DNA of 64,000 bases, taken from the NCBI GenBank assembly GCA_019925795.1, contig CM034315.1, forward strand, positions 28,749,867 to 28,813,866. The letters run 5' to 3'. Positions 9,166-21,239 of the stretch are shown here, in pieces. Both the position numbers and the translations under genes were made by a program. Origin of the DNA: Dendrobium chrysotoxum. Its lineage: Eukaryota > Streptophyta > Magnoliopsida > Asparagales > Orchidaceae. Under the pieces are notes generated by a model. It was not told the origin of the DNA. It worked only from the letters and a program-made list of their open reading frames with translations, and did no database searches. Each line of letters begins with the position of its first letter. Positions within the stretch are counted from its first letter, which is position 1.

Positions 9166-9790
9166 TGTCACACATTTTCCTTCAAGTTTTAGTGATATTA
9201 CTCAACTCACTATCATGGTTGAATTAAACTCTATTGAGTTGGCAATGCTAGTCTTAAAAGACTAGAGGGATATCCTCGATAAACATAAATTGGAGGAGAG
9301 CCAACTAAAGAAATCCCTCTTTCTTACAAGAAAAAAAGAGATGATGGCCATTAAGGCAAGTGTGATGATGGGCCCATGTTTGAGTGAATCCATCAATCCT
9401 TTGCTGGAGATGGTTGCCAAGGAGGATTTGAGGTAAGCAGTCCTTTCCTTAAAGTCTAATGATTTTCCTCTCATTGTGACATGAGTGCTATAAAGCTTAT
9501 TGGCACAAGTGATAGTGGATGTGGCTTTTAAGATGGAGACATATGCTATGGAGATGGAAACAACTTGGTCGAGTCTACAAGTGGTCAAGTTGAAGATATG
9601 AATAGCTTGCTTCAATATTTTAAAAGCATTATATTTGGATGGTGATATTATTAGCCACTAGTAAGCTAAAGATTCACTTGACTTTGAACAAGATCTAAAG
9701 ACACCACCTTGAGTGTTTGAAGCTTTATCATTAATTTAGTGGATGCTGAGCTTCTACATAAGGTTAATAGATTTACACAATAGAGTACTA
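9166..9790 (+). pseudogene. Heavily deaminated ORF relict of unknown family
   Basis: One + strand frame of about 200 codons reads like protein, including RDILDKHKLEESQLKKSLF, SINPLLEMVAKEDL, QVIVDVAFKMETYAMEMETT and CFNILKALYLDGD. It is interrupted by eight stops, nearly all explicable as C-to-T changes of CAA, CAG or CGA codons. The charged, leucine-rich composition suggests helices or a coiled coil. I do not recognise the family; a plant transposon protein is likely. Confidence 0.45.
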
Positions 9791-10890
9791 GAATTATCCC
9801 ATGAGTCTTTTGGGTAAGGAATTTTCTCTCCATGTCGCCAAGCATGTTAGTTTAATGAAGATGATTCTGAGCATCCATACAGTGCTTGAGGGACTGGGAA
9901 TCTCATAGGGAGTGAGTAGAGTGTGGGGGATAGATCTTCATATAATGCAAAGACATGATAAAGCTTTAGGCTAAGATTAAGGCTACTTGTAATCTCATCA
10001 TGGTGAGCAAGTCATATCAGTTCATTATAGGGCACTTATTCCTTTAGTGCTTAATGACAAAGAGAAATATATTTAACCCCATGAGCCAAATGATTATTTG
10101 TTTAGATTTTGATGATAATAAAAATATGTTGGAAGTTGTTAACATTTAATTTTGAATATGTTAGGTGAAATATGAAACTTAGCTTGATTCGTTAGGTTAA
10201 GAAGACCAAAATAAGAATGGGTTGGGTTTTGATGGATAATTGTAATATTTAGTATAAAGTGACAAATAATGCTCATAAAATTAAAATTAAAATTAAATTT
10301 ATAAAAGTAATCATAATGTATGGCCATGATTGAATTATATAATCGGTTATAATCAAGCTTGAATAAATTGATATTTTCTCTTTCCTTAAACATATAAATT
10401 CAAATTTAAATAAATTGTATTGTATGGTCTATATCTTACTGCATGATTATTTATATGATTCACCTAATTAAGCTTTGTGAATTCAAGATAACACTTAAAA
10501 TTGAATCATTAAAATATTAATATGTATGAATTATATCATACATCCTAAAAAAATAGAGAGCATGTTGGTATGACTTAAGATCATACAAATCGATTGAATG
10601 TCATGTATGTGGAAAATTAATTAGTCATGTTGTATGATCATCATTATACAATCCAAATGAATAGAAATACATTTTTTGGATCTTAGGCTGCTCATACTGA
10701 TTATAACATATAATTTATGGATTGGACGGAATAATTAGATTGGCAATCTTCACGAACAACTTGTTTAGAGTTTTTAATGGAGCTACCTTACATATATTAT
10801 TCACTAAGAAAGTCTAGAGTAATTATTCAAAAACATTCAAGAGATTTTTTTAACATGCCTTGGACAAAAAACTATACTCCCTTGTGAAAT
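9791..10890. other. AT-rich stretch without a recognisable gene
   Basis: No supported coding frame on either strand. A short inverted repeat, ATGTATGA and TCATACAT with a 6-base spacer, lies near 10521-10545. It may hold the promoter side of the Harbinger-type gene that follows. Confidence 0.4.
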
Positions 10891-11211
10891 TGTTCGAGTA
10901 ATGAATTTGATGACGAAATGTGGTCAAGTTATACCAACAAGGCAATTATGTAATTTAATCATGTGTTGCTAGCTTCACCTTTTTTAATTCATGATTACTA
11001 CTCACTATACATAAACAAGAGACCCTTTATGTCATCGGACCAAGTTGGAGATAAATGGCTTTGTGAGTTAATGTATGGCCATCCAATTAAATTTCATAAT
11101 ATTTTCAAAATGTCACAGATCATTTTTAAGGACTTGCTTAGCTAATTTGAATCATATCACGAGCTGCATGGATCATAAAGAATGAACATTAGAAAAGTCC
11201 TTGCAATTACA
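10891..11211 (+). pseudogene. N-terminal part of a PIF/Harbinger (HARBI1-type) transposase, split by element C
   Basis: The frame reads SSNEFDDEMW, then YINKRPFMSSDQVGDKWL, ELMYGHPIKFHNIFKM and finally IRKVLAIT. This is the N-terminal layout of plant HARBI1-like DDE_Tnp_4 proteins. Stops are present at 10951, 11143 and near 11176. The frame ends exactly at the TSD of element C (TTACA, 11207-11211) and resumes in phase at 49825 with LGHNESILATA and RFQHSIETISRYL. That proves one gene was split. Confidence 0.85.
11207..11211. repeat. Left target-site duplication of element C (TTACA)
   Basis: TTACA lies directly before the LTR start TGTTTTGATTG. The right partner is TTACG at 49825-49829, one base different. 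The transposase frame runs through one copy of the site. Confidence 0.85.
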
Positions 11212-14200
11212 TGTTTTGATTGAAAAATATAAACATATATTTAGTTTTGAAAAAGTTAATTATCTTTGGGAATATGCTTAATTTCTGAAATTTTTAGTTT
11301 CAAAATTGAGCGCTCATTATGAATGATAAATTGCCTCGAGAGGTAAACATATCATTCCATAATGGATTCAAATTTCAAATCCTTAGATTTACCCTGGTTA
11401 TCATAATCAAACTCAAGGAGAAATAACATATGATCCCGAATGGTCAAAATGATGTTTAATCCAATGTTTGTCTACGATAATCTAGCAAAGAGATTATTAA
11501 TTTCATGATCAAAGTCATAATAATAGAACGACATATCTATCCGGAGAAAGAACATATCGCTTATTATTAATTATTTGAAAATGATGATAATGATCATTAT
11601 ATTTGATTTTTCCAAAGATAATTAATTAAGGTTTTGAAAATTTTGATTTTTTAAAAATCTGGTATGGGTTTCTAAACCTCCTAATAGCGCAAGCCCTCGT
11701 AGTTAATTACATTATAGGAAACTAGAAAATTTTTTACGAATACTCTTGATTAAAATAGCAATATAAATTTTATTTAAGAGTTCCAAAGTTTGATGTCAAA
11801 AGAGGTAGGGATTGGAATTTCAAATGAGAATGGATCGAAATTGAACACTTATTCTGGAGTCAAAGGAGGAAGGGTAGGAGGTGTTTTAAGATTATGAATT
11901 ACTTCAAAAACACCCCAACCTATCCTAAGTGTTGGGCTTGAATTTGGTTGAAAAAGATTTAAGTTTGAATGATTGATTTTATTAGAAATTGGGAATTAGA
12001 TTCCCAGAAGTTGAGGTCTTAAGATTAAAAATCTGTCTCAGATCCTAAGTCTAAAGTGGGTACTGAGAATCAGTGATCTGGAGCCTAGCTAATGCAATGC
12101 AGTCTTGGACTTACCCTGGCCTGGATTGGGGAGCCAGCTAAACCACCTAAATACTTCAAAACCATGTGTCCGATCTTTTATGAAAGAGTGGTTAGAGACA
12201 TTATTTAAGATTGCATTTTAAGGAGTTAGGGTCGACATCTAGAGAAGATTCCTAATTAACCCCTTGGCATATATTGGGTGAAATGCTTAAGCTAGAAATA
12301 CAATTAAGAATTAGACTCAATTTTAATTTATATCTAATGCAATGCATGCTAGTTGACTCGATGAAATGCTTAAAATTAAAATGAAGTAATTTTAAAATCA
12401 GGCTTAAAAATAGGTTTTATCTTAGAGATTGTATAATATTCCCTTAGACAGAACTGCACCCTAATAGGTTAGGTGGTCTACCAAAACTCGCAGGCGTGGA
12501 GGTGTCTAACAAGGAAGAGAAGATTCAATATGAATGCATGAAAAACCCCCGGTGAGTCCCGGCTTACTTCTTAAAAGCGTTAGAGTTTCTATCTGAGCCT
12601 AAAGTTTTTAATTTTAATTAAAGTAGAAATAGTTTGATCGTACCCTCATGAGCCTACGATCGGGTTCCAGGCTAAATCAAAATTGGCATGCAAGAATCGC
12701 CAAAAAAACTACTAAAAGCAAGCAATCCTAATATCACAATCAACATAATAATTTAATTAATAAAATAATCAAATCAATTAAATTATAACTCAAATTGAAA
12801 GTCCATATGGCAAGTGCCACTTAATTATATAACCCAGGATCTGCAGGAAAAGTAAAGTGGCTGGGTACCATTGACTATAACCCGGATTCTACTCCTAAGA
12901 CTCAAGTGACCTTGAGAATGGGTCTTCTTGTTCTTCATTTCTTTGTCTTCTTGAAACTCCTTGGATCGTCGGGTCTGGGTATCCAAATGAAAAGAAACTC
13001 CCCTTGGATAAGGGTGTTATCTTTTCACTTTGGATACTTTAAAAGTCATCCGAATTTGAATTTACAAATGGAAAGAGACTCTCCCCTAAGGGATGTCCCT
13101 TCCTCTTTGGATTCTAAATTGGAAGCTTAAACATCCCATTCTCAAGTCACTTTAAATAATTTACAACTCAATTTACATTTAAATTACATCAATTAAAATT
13201 AAAAAAAAATTTCGACTCGATCCTGCAGGATTATCCTAATAATCAAAAGTTAATATTTGACATCACAAGCAGTTGATATATAGAAATTTAAATGCTCAAT
13301 CACAGCCACACTTGACGATGCTCTTTTTATTTTAAAGGGGGACTTAAGCATTCTGGAGCATCTGTAAAAAAATAGTATTAACTTTAAAGTTTTAATTATT
13401 GTCCCCTTTAATTTAATTATCCTGTGCAAGTATGGCCACCTACATAAGATTGAATTAGTACAAATCATCCTTAACCTAGGGGTAGATCTAATGTACAATC
13501 AATCACAACACAGAATGCAGTAAGTAAATAAAAAATCACATCAACATCAATCACTTAAATCTAACAACTAGCATGCACTGAAAACCATGGAAAACCCGTC
13601 CCACCAGGTTCGAGGAACAAAGCCTCCTTAGGACACATAGGCCCGCAACCCGGAGTAGTCCAGCCTAAAAACATCATTTCAAGAGTGGTTGTTGTATATT
13701 AAGGGGTTAGTTAAGTGTTTTAAACATTAATTTAATATTTTCTAGAATTTGAAATTAATTATTAAAATTTGGAATTTTTTGGATTATTTTAATCATTTAA
13801 TTAAGGGGTTAAAAGTTAACTTTTTGATTTAAAGTATTTTCTAGAATTTTAATATTTTATTAAAATATTAAACCTTAATACGATCAGTTATACAATAAGT
13901 ACGCTGAAATTGGATTTTCTTACATTTTATTATGAAGGTTTGAAGTTTTGACTTGATTTTGAACTATGTTTGACCAAAAGTTGACTTTTTCAAATTTGAT
14001 TAATTTCTGAAAATTTAATATTTTTAATAAATATTAGACATTAATATGAGTCATATGCCTTTGAGTTTTCCCAATTTGGAGTTCATTTGAATTAGTTTTG
14101 AATTTTTGAATTTTGATGAATTAATTGAATTATTTAATTTGTTTAATTAGATGGTTTTTATTGATTTGAATCCAAATGACCTTCAAACTTCTTGGAATCA

Positions 14201-15673
14201 GCTCCAAAGGTCAGGAATGACCTAAGAAGAGATTCCTAAGTGTTTGAGGGAGTTTTGGAATTTTTAATTATTTTTAATTAATTAAATTAATTAAATACTA
14301 GATTTCACTTAAAATTAAATTATTCTTAAAATTGATATCAAATCTAGTTGGTTTTAATTTTTATTGATTGAGGATTGATTTCTGGTCAGTTAGAGAGATT
14401 ATTTGTATTTTTTGGATTTATATTTGATTTATTACATTTTTTTAGAAGTTTAGAGGTTAATTAAGATTTAAATTTGATTAAGTTAATTAAGGGGCTTAGT
14501 GATCTCAAAATTTAGTGAGTATTTTTTTTATGGCTGATAGTGTCACTAAGTTTGAATGGTTTGAGTTTCAAGTCATTAGAAAGTCTACCCTAATTATTAA
14601 AATTTTCCTAAGTTTTCTAATTGAGTCCTTAATTATTATCCTTAATGTTTAGGTTTGAGTAGGTTTAAATCAAGGTTTTACTAACCCTTGGACAATCCTA
14701 ATTATGCACATACATAAGCACACTCAAATCCTAGATCTAGGAGAAACCTAAGACTAGGTGCAAGTGTGTGTACCTACACATGCAATTAAAATAACTTCAA
14801 TTAATTGGAAGACTAATTAATGAGTAATTAACAAAATAATTACTCATTAATTAGTCAACACTCCCCTCCAATTCTATTCAAACACTTTAATTTATGCTTA
14901 AAGTTTCATAGAATCTCTCAACCTTAAAGGTTTAAAATACATATATTTTAAAATAGTTTTAAAGTATGTACATATCTATATATGAACATATAAATATATA
15001 TATATAGACTAATTCAAAATATCACTTTCGGGAGATCTTTTGGTCACTTGAAATAATTTAAAAATGATTTTTTTAATTCTTTAAATATTTAATCTAATAT
15101 TAATTGAATATTAATTAAATATTAGAGTATTCAAATAATTTAACTTATTTAACATAAATTAAAATTAAAATTTTGAAATTAATTCTAAATTGAAGTATTT
15201 GAAATTTTAAAATTTTCTGATATATTATTTAAAGTTTTTTTTATTTAGTTTGAATTTTTGAAATTTTGAGTCAATTAAGGAATTTGAATTGATTTAAAAA
15301 CTAATTAGTAATTAAATTAAATTTTAAATCAAGTTAAATTAAGTCTTAAATCTTTCTGAAATTTTAAATAATTTTAAAATAAATTTATTTGAATTTTTAA
15401 GATTATTTAAGTTTAATCTTAATTATATATTAATTCATCTTTAAATATTTATTTAACAAATAAATAAGTTAATCAAAATTAAAATATCATAAGGATCTTG
15501 ATTTAATTTTAATCACAAATTATAATTTTTTTTGAAATAATTATTTAATTACTGAAAATGTTTTGATATAAAACTTTTAATAAAAAAATATATGTATATT
15601 TAATGTTTAACTAACTAAATATTATAATTTATTAAAATCATATTAAATATTTTTATTTAAGTTTTGATTCTAG

Positions 15674-15678
<5 letters not shown>

Positions 15679-15708
<30 letters not shown>
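15679..15708. repeat. TA dinucleotide repeat in the 3' LTR of C
   Basis: About 15 TA units. The matching places in the 5' LTR have expanded to several longer tracts. Confidence 0.9.
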
Positions 15709-15712
<4 letters not shown>

Positions 15713-16010
15713 TAATAATTTAATTAAAATATTTAAAATAAGATTCTAGATTCCTTTGAAAATAATTGGACTATTTTTGATTAAATATTAGTTAAAGTAT
15801 TAAATATTAAATATTTGAAATATTTTAAAATATATAAAATATTTTAAATAAATTTTAATTTTAAATTAAAGAGTTTAAAAATATGAGCATTTTGATATAA
15901 AGTATTAATTTTTTAGATTTATATTCAATTTTATATAATTTTTTAAAGAAAATAGGGTTTAAATTGATTTAAAATTAATTAAACCCTGTTTAATCAATAA
16001 TCCAATGATA

Positions 16011-16380
16011 GGAGGCCACACAGCGCAACAGGATTTGTCCGATCCATACCGCGTGGCGACGGCTGCTAGTGGGGCACGTGGGCGCTTCGGGTTTGCAGAT
16101 CCGACACGACGGCGGCAGCAATCATTGACAGATGATTAAAATGGTGGCGGGACCCACTTGGTTTCACTAATCTGCGTCAACATCCCACCGTGGTCGTCGG
16201 ATCATCCGCCTTATAAAACCAACGGCTCAGATTGAGCTAGATCTCAAACAGAACCGCGGGATCATCCAAAGGTTAGATGAGGCCACGGTTAAGCCAGATC
16301 TAGACCGTTGATCTCTGGATCAACGGTCCAGAACACATATAGCACACATCAAGCCGAACTGAAACCCTAAACCGAGAAAA
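16011..16380. promoter_or_regulatory. GC-rich island in the 3' LTR of C
   Basis: A GC-rich block stands out in a very AT-rich LTR. It has a G-box (CACGTG, near 16075), a TATA-like TTATAAAACC near 16212, repeated AACGGTCCAGA/ACCGTTGATC motifs, and a telo-box AAACCCTAA near 16365. It is conserved at 46712-47080. The TATA-like string can be read on either strand. A promoter role is inferred from composition and motifs only. Confidence 0.4.
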
Positions 16381-16921
16381 TGGCCCGTTCTCCCAAAATA
16401 CCCAATCATTTTCTACGAGATTTTAATCATGAATCGTATGTATGAATAGAAATTTTGTGGTGGTAGTTTTATAACTTAAGTTGCACTTAACAGGGAGTTA
16501 TTTAAACTAGTGTACCTTAGTCTAGGGTTAAGGATTTAAGAGAAACTAACAGTGAGATTTGAGTATTTTTAGATTCTTTGAATTTGTGGATTGTCCACGC
16601 TAATATTTGATGAAGACCTCACGAGCTGGTGATGTTTGGATTGAGCCCTATGACCTCTTGGACGGAAAATGCTTGAGCTCGCCGGAATTAGATGGCCGGC
16701 GGGGTTTGACCGATTAGTTTTTGATTGGGAGGTGAGGAGGAGATTATGGAGAGCTCGAATAAAGCAGGATATGGTCTTAGAGGAGCTTGAGTAGAGAGAT
16801 AAGTTAGATGATGAATGAGACTCATTTTGAGTTTTTGCTCTAATTCAAATAACCCTAGGCTCAAGGGATGGACTTGATGCATCAGAGGCTCTTCTCTGAT
16901 GGTGGAAAAGTGTCCCAGGTC

Positions 16922-16926
16922 GTTGG
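16922..16926. repeat. Left target-site duplication of element B (GTTGG)
   Basis: Identical to 28451-28455. The empty site is visible in the other LTR of C near 47622-47640. Confidence 0.95.
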
Positions 16927-17290
16927 TGAAAGTATGAATAGGTTGTTAGACCTATTGCTTACGTCTCTAGGCTAACCAAGAGGGGGGGGGGGGGGGGGTG
17001 AATTGGTCCTTTTAAAAATTTCTCTTGGAATTTTGAAAAACTTTTAATAAAAAATTTATTTAAATCATACAGAACGATTTACCTTCGTATAGTACAAACA
17101 AAGTGATTTTTAATGCTTTCTTAAATCTCAGAAATTCAACCACAGAAAAATAAAATGCATGAACGTAACAGTGCAGAAAAGTAAAAAGTCAGAACAGAAA
17201 ACACCAGAATTTATAGTGGTTCGGTCAAACACGACCTACATCCACTCCCTAGAGACTCCTTCTCTAGGTATTGCACTAAACTCAAGTGAC

Positions 17291-17522
17291 TCTCCTTTTT
17301 CCCCTACAGTAAGAAGGAGAAGCCTTTACAAACTCTCTTCCATCAACCCGGTGCGGCAGAGAACCATCAACCTTTATCACTCTCCAAGTGACGACAGAGA
17401 ACCGATCATCCTTTTTCACCCTCCTAGTGATGGCAGAGAACCAAGCATCCTTTTTCACCATCCTGGTGATGACAGAGAACCAAGCATCCTTTTTTACCCT
17501 CCTGGTGACTGCAGAGAACCGG
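17291..17522 (-). other. Leader hairpin array, 3' LTR of element B
   Basis: Minus strand units read GGTTCTCTGYC, stem, loop AGGAG (or TGGAG/AGGAT), stem, AAAAGGA. Stems seen are TCACC/GGTGA, TCACT/GGTGA (wobble) and TCACT/AGTGA. The last is a compensatory change relative to the first. Two units are damaged here. Sense, flanks and position match the array of element A. Confidence 0.7.
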
Positions 17523-17804
17523 ACCTTCTTCAAAGATCTTCTCTCAAGAGTCTTCAAGAAGATAGGGAAGTGACTTGAAGTACAAACAATGAAATCCTCA
17601 CTCTTAGATAACCTTGTGAATCCCCTCATAATTTTCACTCCAAAGATCTCACACAACTCACACCCAAACGCTCTCCCTTATCACTCTCCCTTCCACTCTC
17701 AAGAAGAAATTTGTAGAAGCATCATGCAACAAATCAGTTTAAAGATCCTTAAGTACTAAGGACAAGAAAAGCTTTCCAAAAACTAAAATTTTCAAGTTTC
17801 ACGT

Positions 17805-18370
17805 GTCCCGATCATCCTGTACGATCAATTTTTGTACTGTACGAATAGTTCAAATCATTAAACGATTCATCTCGTACGATCTCATATGAACCTAAAATAG
17901 AGCCGTTCGTACCGCAAAACCTTCTATACGAATTATATTTCGTACTGTATGAATAGTTCAAAAATGAATGATTCGTCTCGTACGAACCAGTACGAACCAA
18001 AAATAGAGCTGTTTGTACCACAAAACCTTCTATACGAATCATATTTCATACTATATGAATTGTTCAAAAAATAAACGATTCGTCTCGTACGAACCAGTAC
18101 GAATAAAAAATAGAGCCATTTGTACCACAAAACCTTCTATATGAACAATATTTCGTACTATACGAATATTTCAAAAAATGATCAATTTGTCCCGTACGAA
18201 CTAGTACGAACCAAAAACAGAGTTGTTCGTACCACAAAACCTTCTGTATAAACCATATTTCGTACTGTACGAATTATACTTGGAAAAAATTTCAAGACGG
18301 ATAGGTTCATTATGGAGGACATATAATACATATCGTCCCATACGATACCATATCGTACTGTACGATCAGT
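17805..18370. repeat. U3 palindromic tandem array, 3' LTR of element B
   Basis: Four to five units of about 105 bases. Each carries palindromes of the form TTCGTACTGTACGAA and broken GTACGAACCAGTACGAAC, separated by a constant spacer (AAAATAGAGC..ACCACAAAACCTTCT). The array is bounded by ATCGTACTGTACGATC near 18352 and ATCATCCTGTACGATC near 17811. It is the counterpart of element A's ATCGTCCNGGACGAT array, with a different half-site. Confidence 0.88.
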
Positions 18371-18682
18371 TTTAAAAATTAAGTTTTAACTCCCCCATTG
18401 TGTGTGTGTGTGTGTGTATAGTTATCCAACTTACAATCACACTCTCTCAGACTCAAGAAAAATAAGAAATACAGAGGTCACCTTCAGTAAACATTAACAA
18501 ATGACTTTGAAGTCTTCAGCAATCTGGAGTGTGAATATTCTAAAAAATATGTTAGTATACAAACAAAAGAAACTCCAATATATGTTAGGAGAAGAATCAA
18601 ACAAATAATAAGCTTTTGTAATCATCAAAAATAACTTGTATCAAAATTTTCCTGAACGAATGGATTTACACAAATCATAACA

Positions 18683-18700
18683 ATCTCCCCATTTTTGATG
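18683..18700 (-). other. Polypurine tract at the 3' LTR, element B
   Basis: The minus strand reads CATCATCAAAAATGGGGAGAT and runs into the LTR start TGTTATG. It matches element A's tract with one base changed inside the G-run. Confidence 0.9.
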
Positions 18701-18780
18701 ATGGCAAAATATTTATTTGTTTGATTTAACCATTAAATTCACATATCCATAAGTCTCCTAAACTTCCACTAAATATACAC

Positions 18781-18831
18781 TCCCCCTAAGTAAATGATCT
18801 CCTACGCTCCCCCTAAAGCCTAAGCTCCCCC
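18781..18831 (-). other. Extra polypurine tracts, element B
   Basis: Three copies of TTTAGGGGGAG or close variants (18781-18786, 18807-18813, 18825-18831) lie just upstream of the main tract. This fits the multiple-tract arrangement of Sireviruses. Confidence 0.65.
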
Positions 18832-19051
18832 TAAAGAAATGACCTCTCCTAAATAAGGGATAAAAGGAGGTTAGATGATCTAACATACTGAATAAGCAAA
18901 GGGAAGGGTAAGAAAAAAAACAAGACATGCAACACAAGCACTACACACAAGCACATACAACATAAACACATACACAAGCAATTAAAAATAAAATTAAATT
19001 AAATGCAACAAGTCAAATAAAGTCAATCAAACAAAGTCAAATAATAAAACT

Positions 19052-19064
19052 CTCCCCCTTTTGA
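19052..19064 (-). other. Upstream polypurine tract GTCAAAAGGGGGAG, element B
   Basis: This is the same string as element A at 5101-5113. Being conserved in both elements at a distance from the LTR, it is likely a functional secondary tract. Confidence 0.7.
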
Positions 19065-19348
19065 CAACAACAAAAAGGGAAGACACTCAAATTAGTTGAG
19101 AAGTTGAATAATGTTAAAGAAAGGTTAACTACAATATTAAAATCAAATGAAAAAAGTAAAGACTCAAAAAGATCTAGATTGCTTATTATAATGAGGAGAA
19201 GAAAAGTTGATCTAAAACAGTAATGTATTAGACAGATTATGTAGCCACAACCTTTGCACAAAAGATGAAATAAAATTCTCAAATTTCTAAGTTAAAAGTG
19301 ACAATCATTGATTAGTGAACTTGGAGAAAATGCTAAAGGAAAGAATAA

Positions 19349-19483
19349 TTGGCGACATTGCACATCTTTTCAATATTTGGGCTAATTTTGTTCCTCTTTC
19401 TAGAATTGGTGACATTGCGCATCTTTTATTGTATGGCACATTTTATGCCTCTTCCTAGATTTGGCGACATTGCACATCTTTTC
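19349..19483 (-). repeat. Triplicated GATGYGCA..GCCAA motif, element B
   Basis: Three minus strand copies of AAAAGATGYGCAATGTCRCCAA (19349-19371, 19405-19427, 19460-19483). Two are followed by AAGAGGMAYAAAAT. They match element A's copies at 2609-2767 in sense and block order, but lie downstream of ORF3. The stretch 19484-20076 otherwise holds no gene that I can see. Confidence 0.75.
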
Positions 19484-20076
19484 AAGCTTTGCTTTGTTTA
19501 TTTTTATTTAATAAGATTCTTTCCAACAACACTATCTCTGGGTCAAAATTACAATAATGAACACTTTGATATAGAATGTAAGAGTAATATTAAGACATTA
19601 AATACACAATAATTTAGACTAAGTAATACATGTCTAAATAAGATAAAGTAAGATCTTCCAATCTACACCAAATCATAATGAAATCTAAATATTTTGAGAA
19701 TTTAAAGTTATGCACAGAATTTTTTATTGTAATATAAACTCAATTAATATTTTAGAAATTTAATCAACTATAATTGAGTGTTTTAGAATTAGTAAATTCC
19801 AGTCATACTCATTATCACAGAATAATATACACATAAATACCGAACTTTTTCATTTCATGATATCAATTTAAACAACTAATCATAGCAAGCTTTCTTATTA
19901 TAACCACAATCACATAAGTTTAAACTTGCTACTCCCCATACAATAATCAAAGAAAAAACTAACAACCATAAGCACAATCAACTACAACTCAAAGCATAAT
20001 CAACAAACAAGCCAACTACTAAGAAGAACAACAAAATAATCACATCCATAGCCAAGCCAAGCCAACATAAATCCTG

Positions 20077-21167
20077 CTAGTAATCTGAGGGACCCTGATC
20101 TGGAGGAGGTGGAGGAGCGCCGAACAGAGCAAAATAGCTATTAAGCGTTACAATATTCGTATTCACAGACTCAAATTGGTCCCTTATCCACCCCTATCCT
20201 CTTTGTACTGATCATCCTATTACTTTAGGTGCGCCTCCATATGATCAAATCTTTGATTAAGCCTATCAAATCGCTGGACCATATCCTGGTAGAAGTCTTG
20301 GTTGGGTCCAGGTGCAGGTGCAGGAGCAGGTGCAGGTTCATCATCAGAACTGTTTACATTTTCATCCCTCCCAAAAAGTGCCCGAAAAGTGGCATTAGTG
20401 AAGTAGAGTGGGAGTTCAGAAGGTCCGTCAGGATGGATTATGTTATACTTTTTCTCAAGGATAAAATAGATTACATGACCAAGAGCAATATTCTTCTTTC
20501 TCTTCACACTGGGATGGCCAATATCAGTAAGGTAAAATATATATTCCAAAATTAGTTGGGCATCATTAATAGGTTGACCAGATATAATCAGGTAAGTGAT
20601 AGAAGAGAGAAGACGGGTCATGTTTACTCTATCTCTGGCCTTGGGGATGATGGAGGTTCTAAGAACATGTTGAATTATTCGGGCATTTTGGTTCAAGGTG
20701 TCAACTCGAGGAATGTAAGTAGGTTGGATTACACTTCTAATGACTTGATTGACTTCAGACCAATCATAGTTAGATTATGCAGTTAAAGTATGTGCTCGTA
20801 TGCCCAAAGTTCTTAGATGAAAGTATTCTCTTAGATCCTCCTTGGTAATCTCTACTCTTTGTTTCAGAATATATGATGAGATCCGAGTATGATCCTGACT
20901 AAAAGTCATATTGGCTAGAAAAATATGGAAGAGGTCTTTATTGTATGAATAGATTAGTGTGAGAAGGAAGGAGAAATGTGTAGTATCAAATAGAGGCATT
21001 ACTGCAAAATGGAGATTTTCCTGCAGTAGAATGTGGGAAGGAGTGATTTTGGATGCGGCATACCTATAGTATGCCTCTTCATTTTGTCCACTCAAAAAAT
21101 TATCATCCCAGTCCCTCCTAGAAGAAGTCCCTCTGGATTGACACACTCTCTTTCCACTTCCTGACAT
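20077..21167 (-). pseudogene. Third ORF (envelope-position) of element B
   Basis: It starts with MSGSGKRVCQSRGTSSRR and continues with a hydrophobic block (MPLFDTTHFSFLLTLIYSY), LFHIFLANM and VEITKEDLREYFHLRT. It shares the layout of element A's ORF3: basic N-terminus, Transposase_32-like domain, RIIQHVLR.S..P+A.DR, LGHVIYFILEKKYN, an acidic and PAPAPAPAPGP linker, possible coiled coil, and PPPPPDQGPSDY at the end. An in-frame TAA at 20775 and a stop at 20220 followed by a frame change break it. It is more diverged than pol between the two elements. Function unproven. Confidence 0.8.
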
Positions 21168-21224
21168 CTCTATACTATGCTCTGAAGGGTTTGAAGTGAA
21201 GATGAAATGAAAGAAAATGGCCCT

Positions 21225-21236
21225 CCTTTATATAGA
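21225..21236 (-). promoter_or_regulatory. Putative TATA box for ORF3 of element B
   Basis: The minus strand CTATATAAAGG lies about 60-70 bases before the ORF3 ATG at 21167. It follows the internal palindromes (21240-21650), as in element A. Confidence 0.5.
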
Positions 21237-21239
21237 AAA

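Larger units (their letters stand above)
16927..18682 (-). repeat. 3' LTR of Sirevirus element B
   Basis: 1756 bases, TG..CA ended, paired with 26709-28450. The order on the minus strand is: U3 with palindromic tandem units, leader hairpin array, AGTGG/CCACT hairpin, then the conserved CCAATTCACCCCC-type motif. The C-run here is 18 long (16981-16998) against 7 in the other LTR. Divergence is about 5% by eye. Confidence 0.95.

Noticed and set aside
16360..16376. Telomere-like AAACCCTAA
   Set aside because: A single copy among promoter-type motifs; it is a telo-box, not an interstitial telomere array.
17159..17656. Open frames on both strands in B's LTR (and at 26942-27457)
   Set aside because: They arise from repeat units with lengths near a multiple of three. 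Both strands are open at once and no domain is visible.
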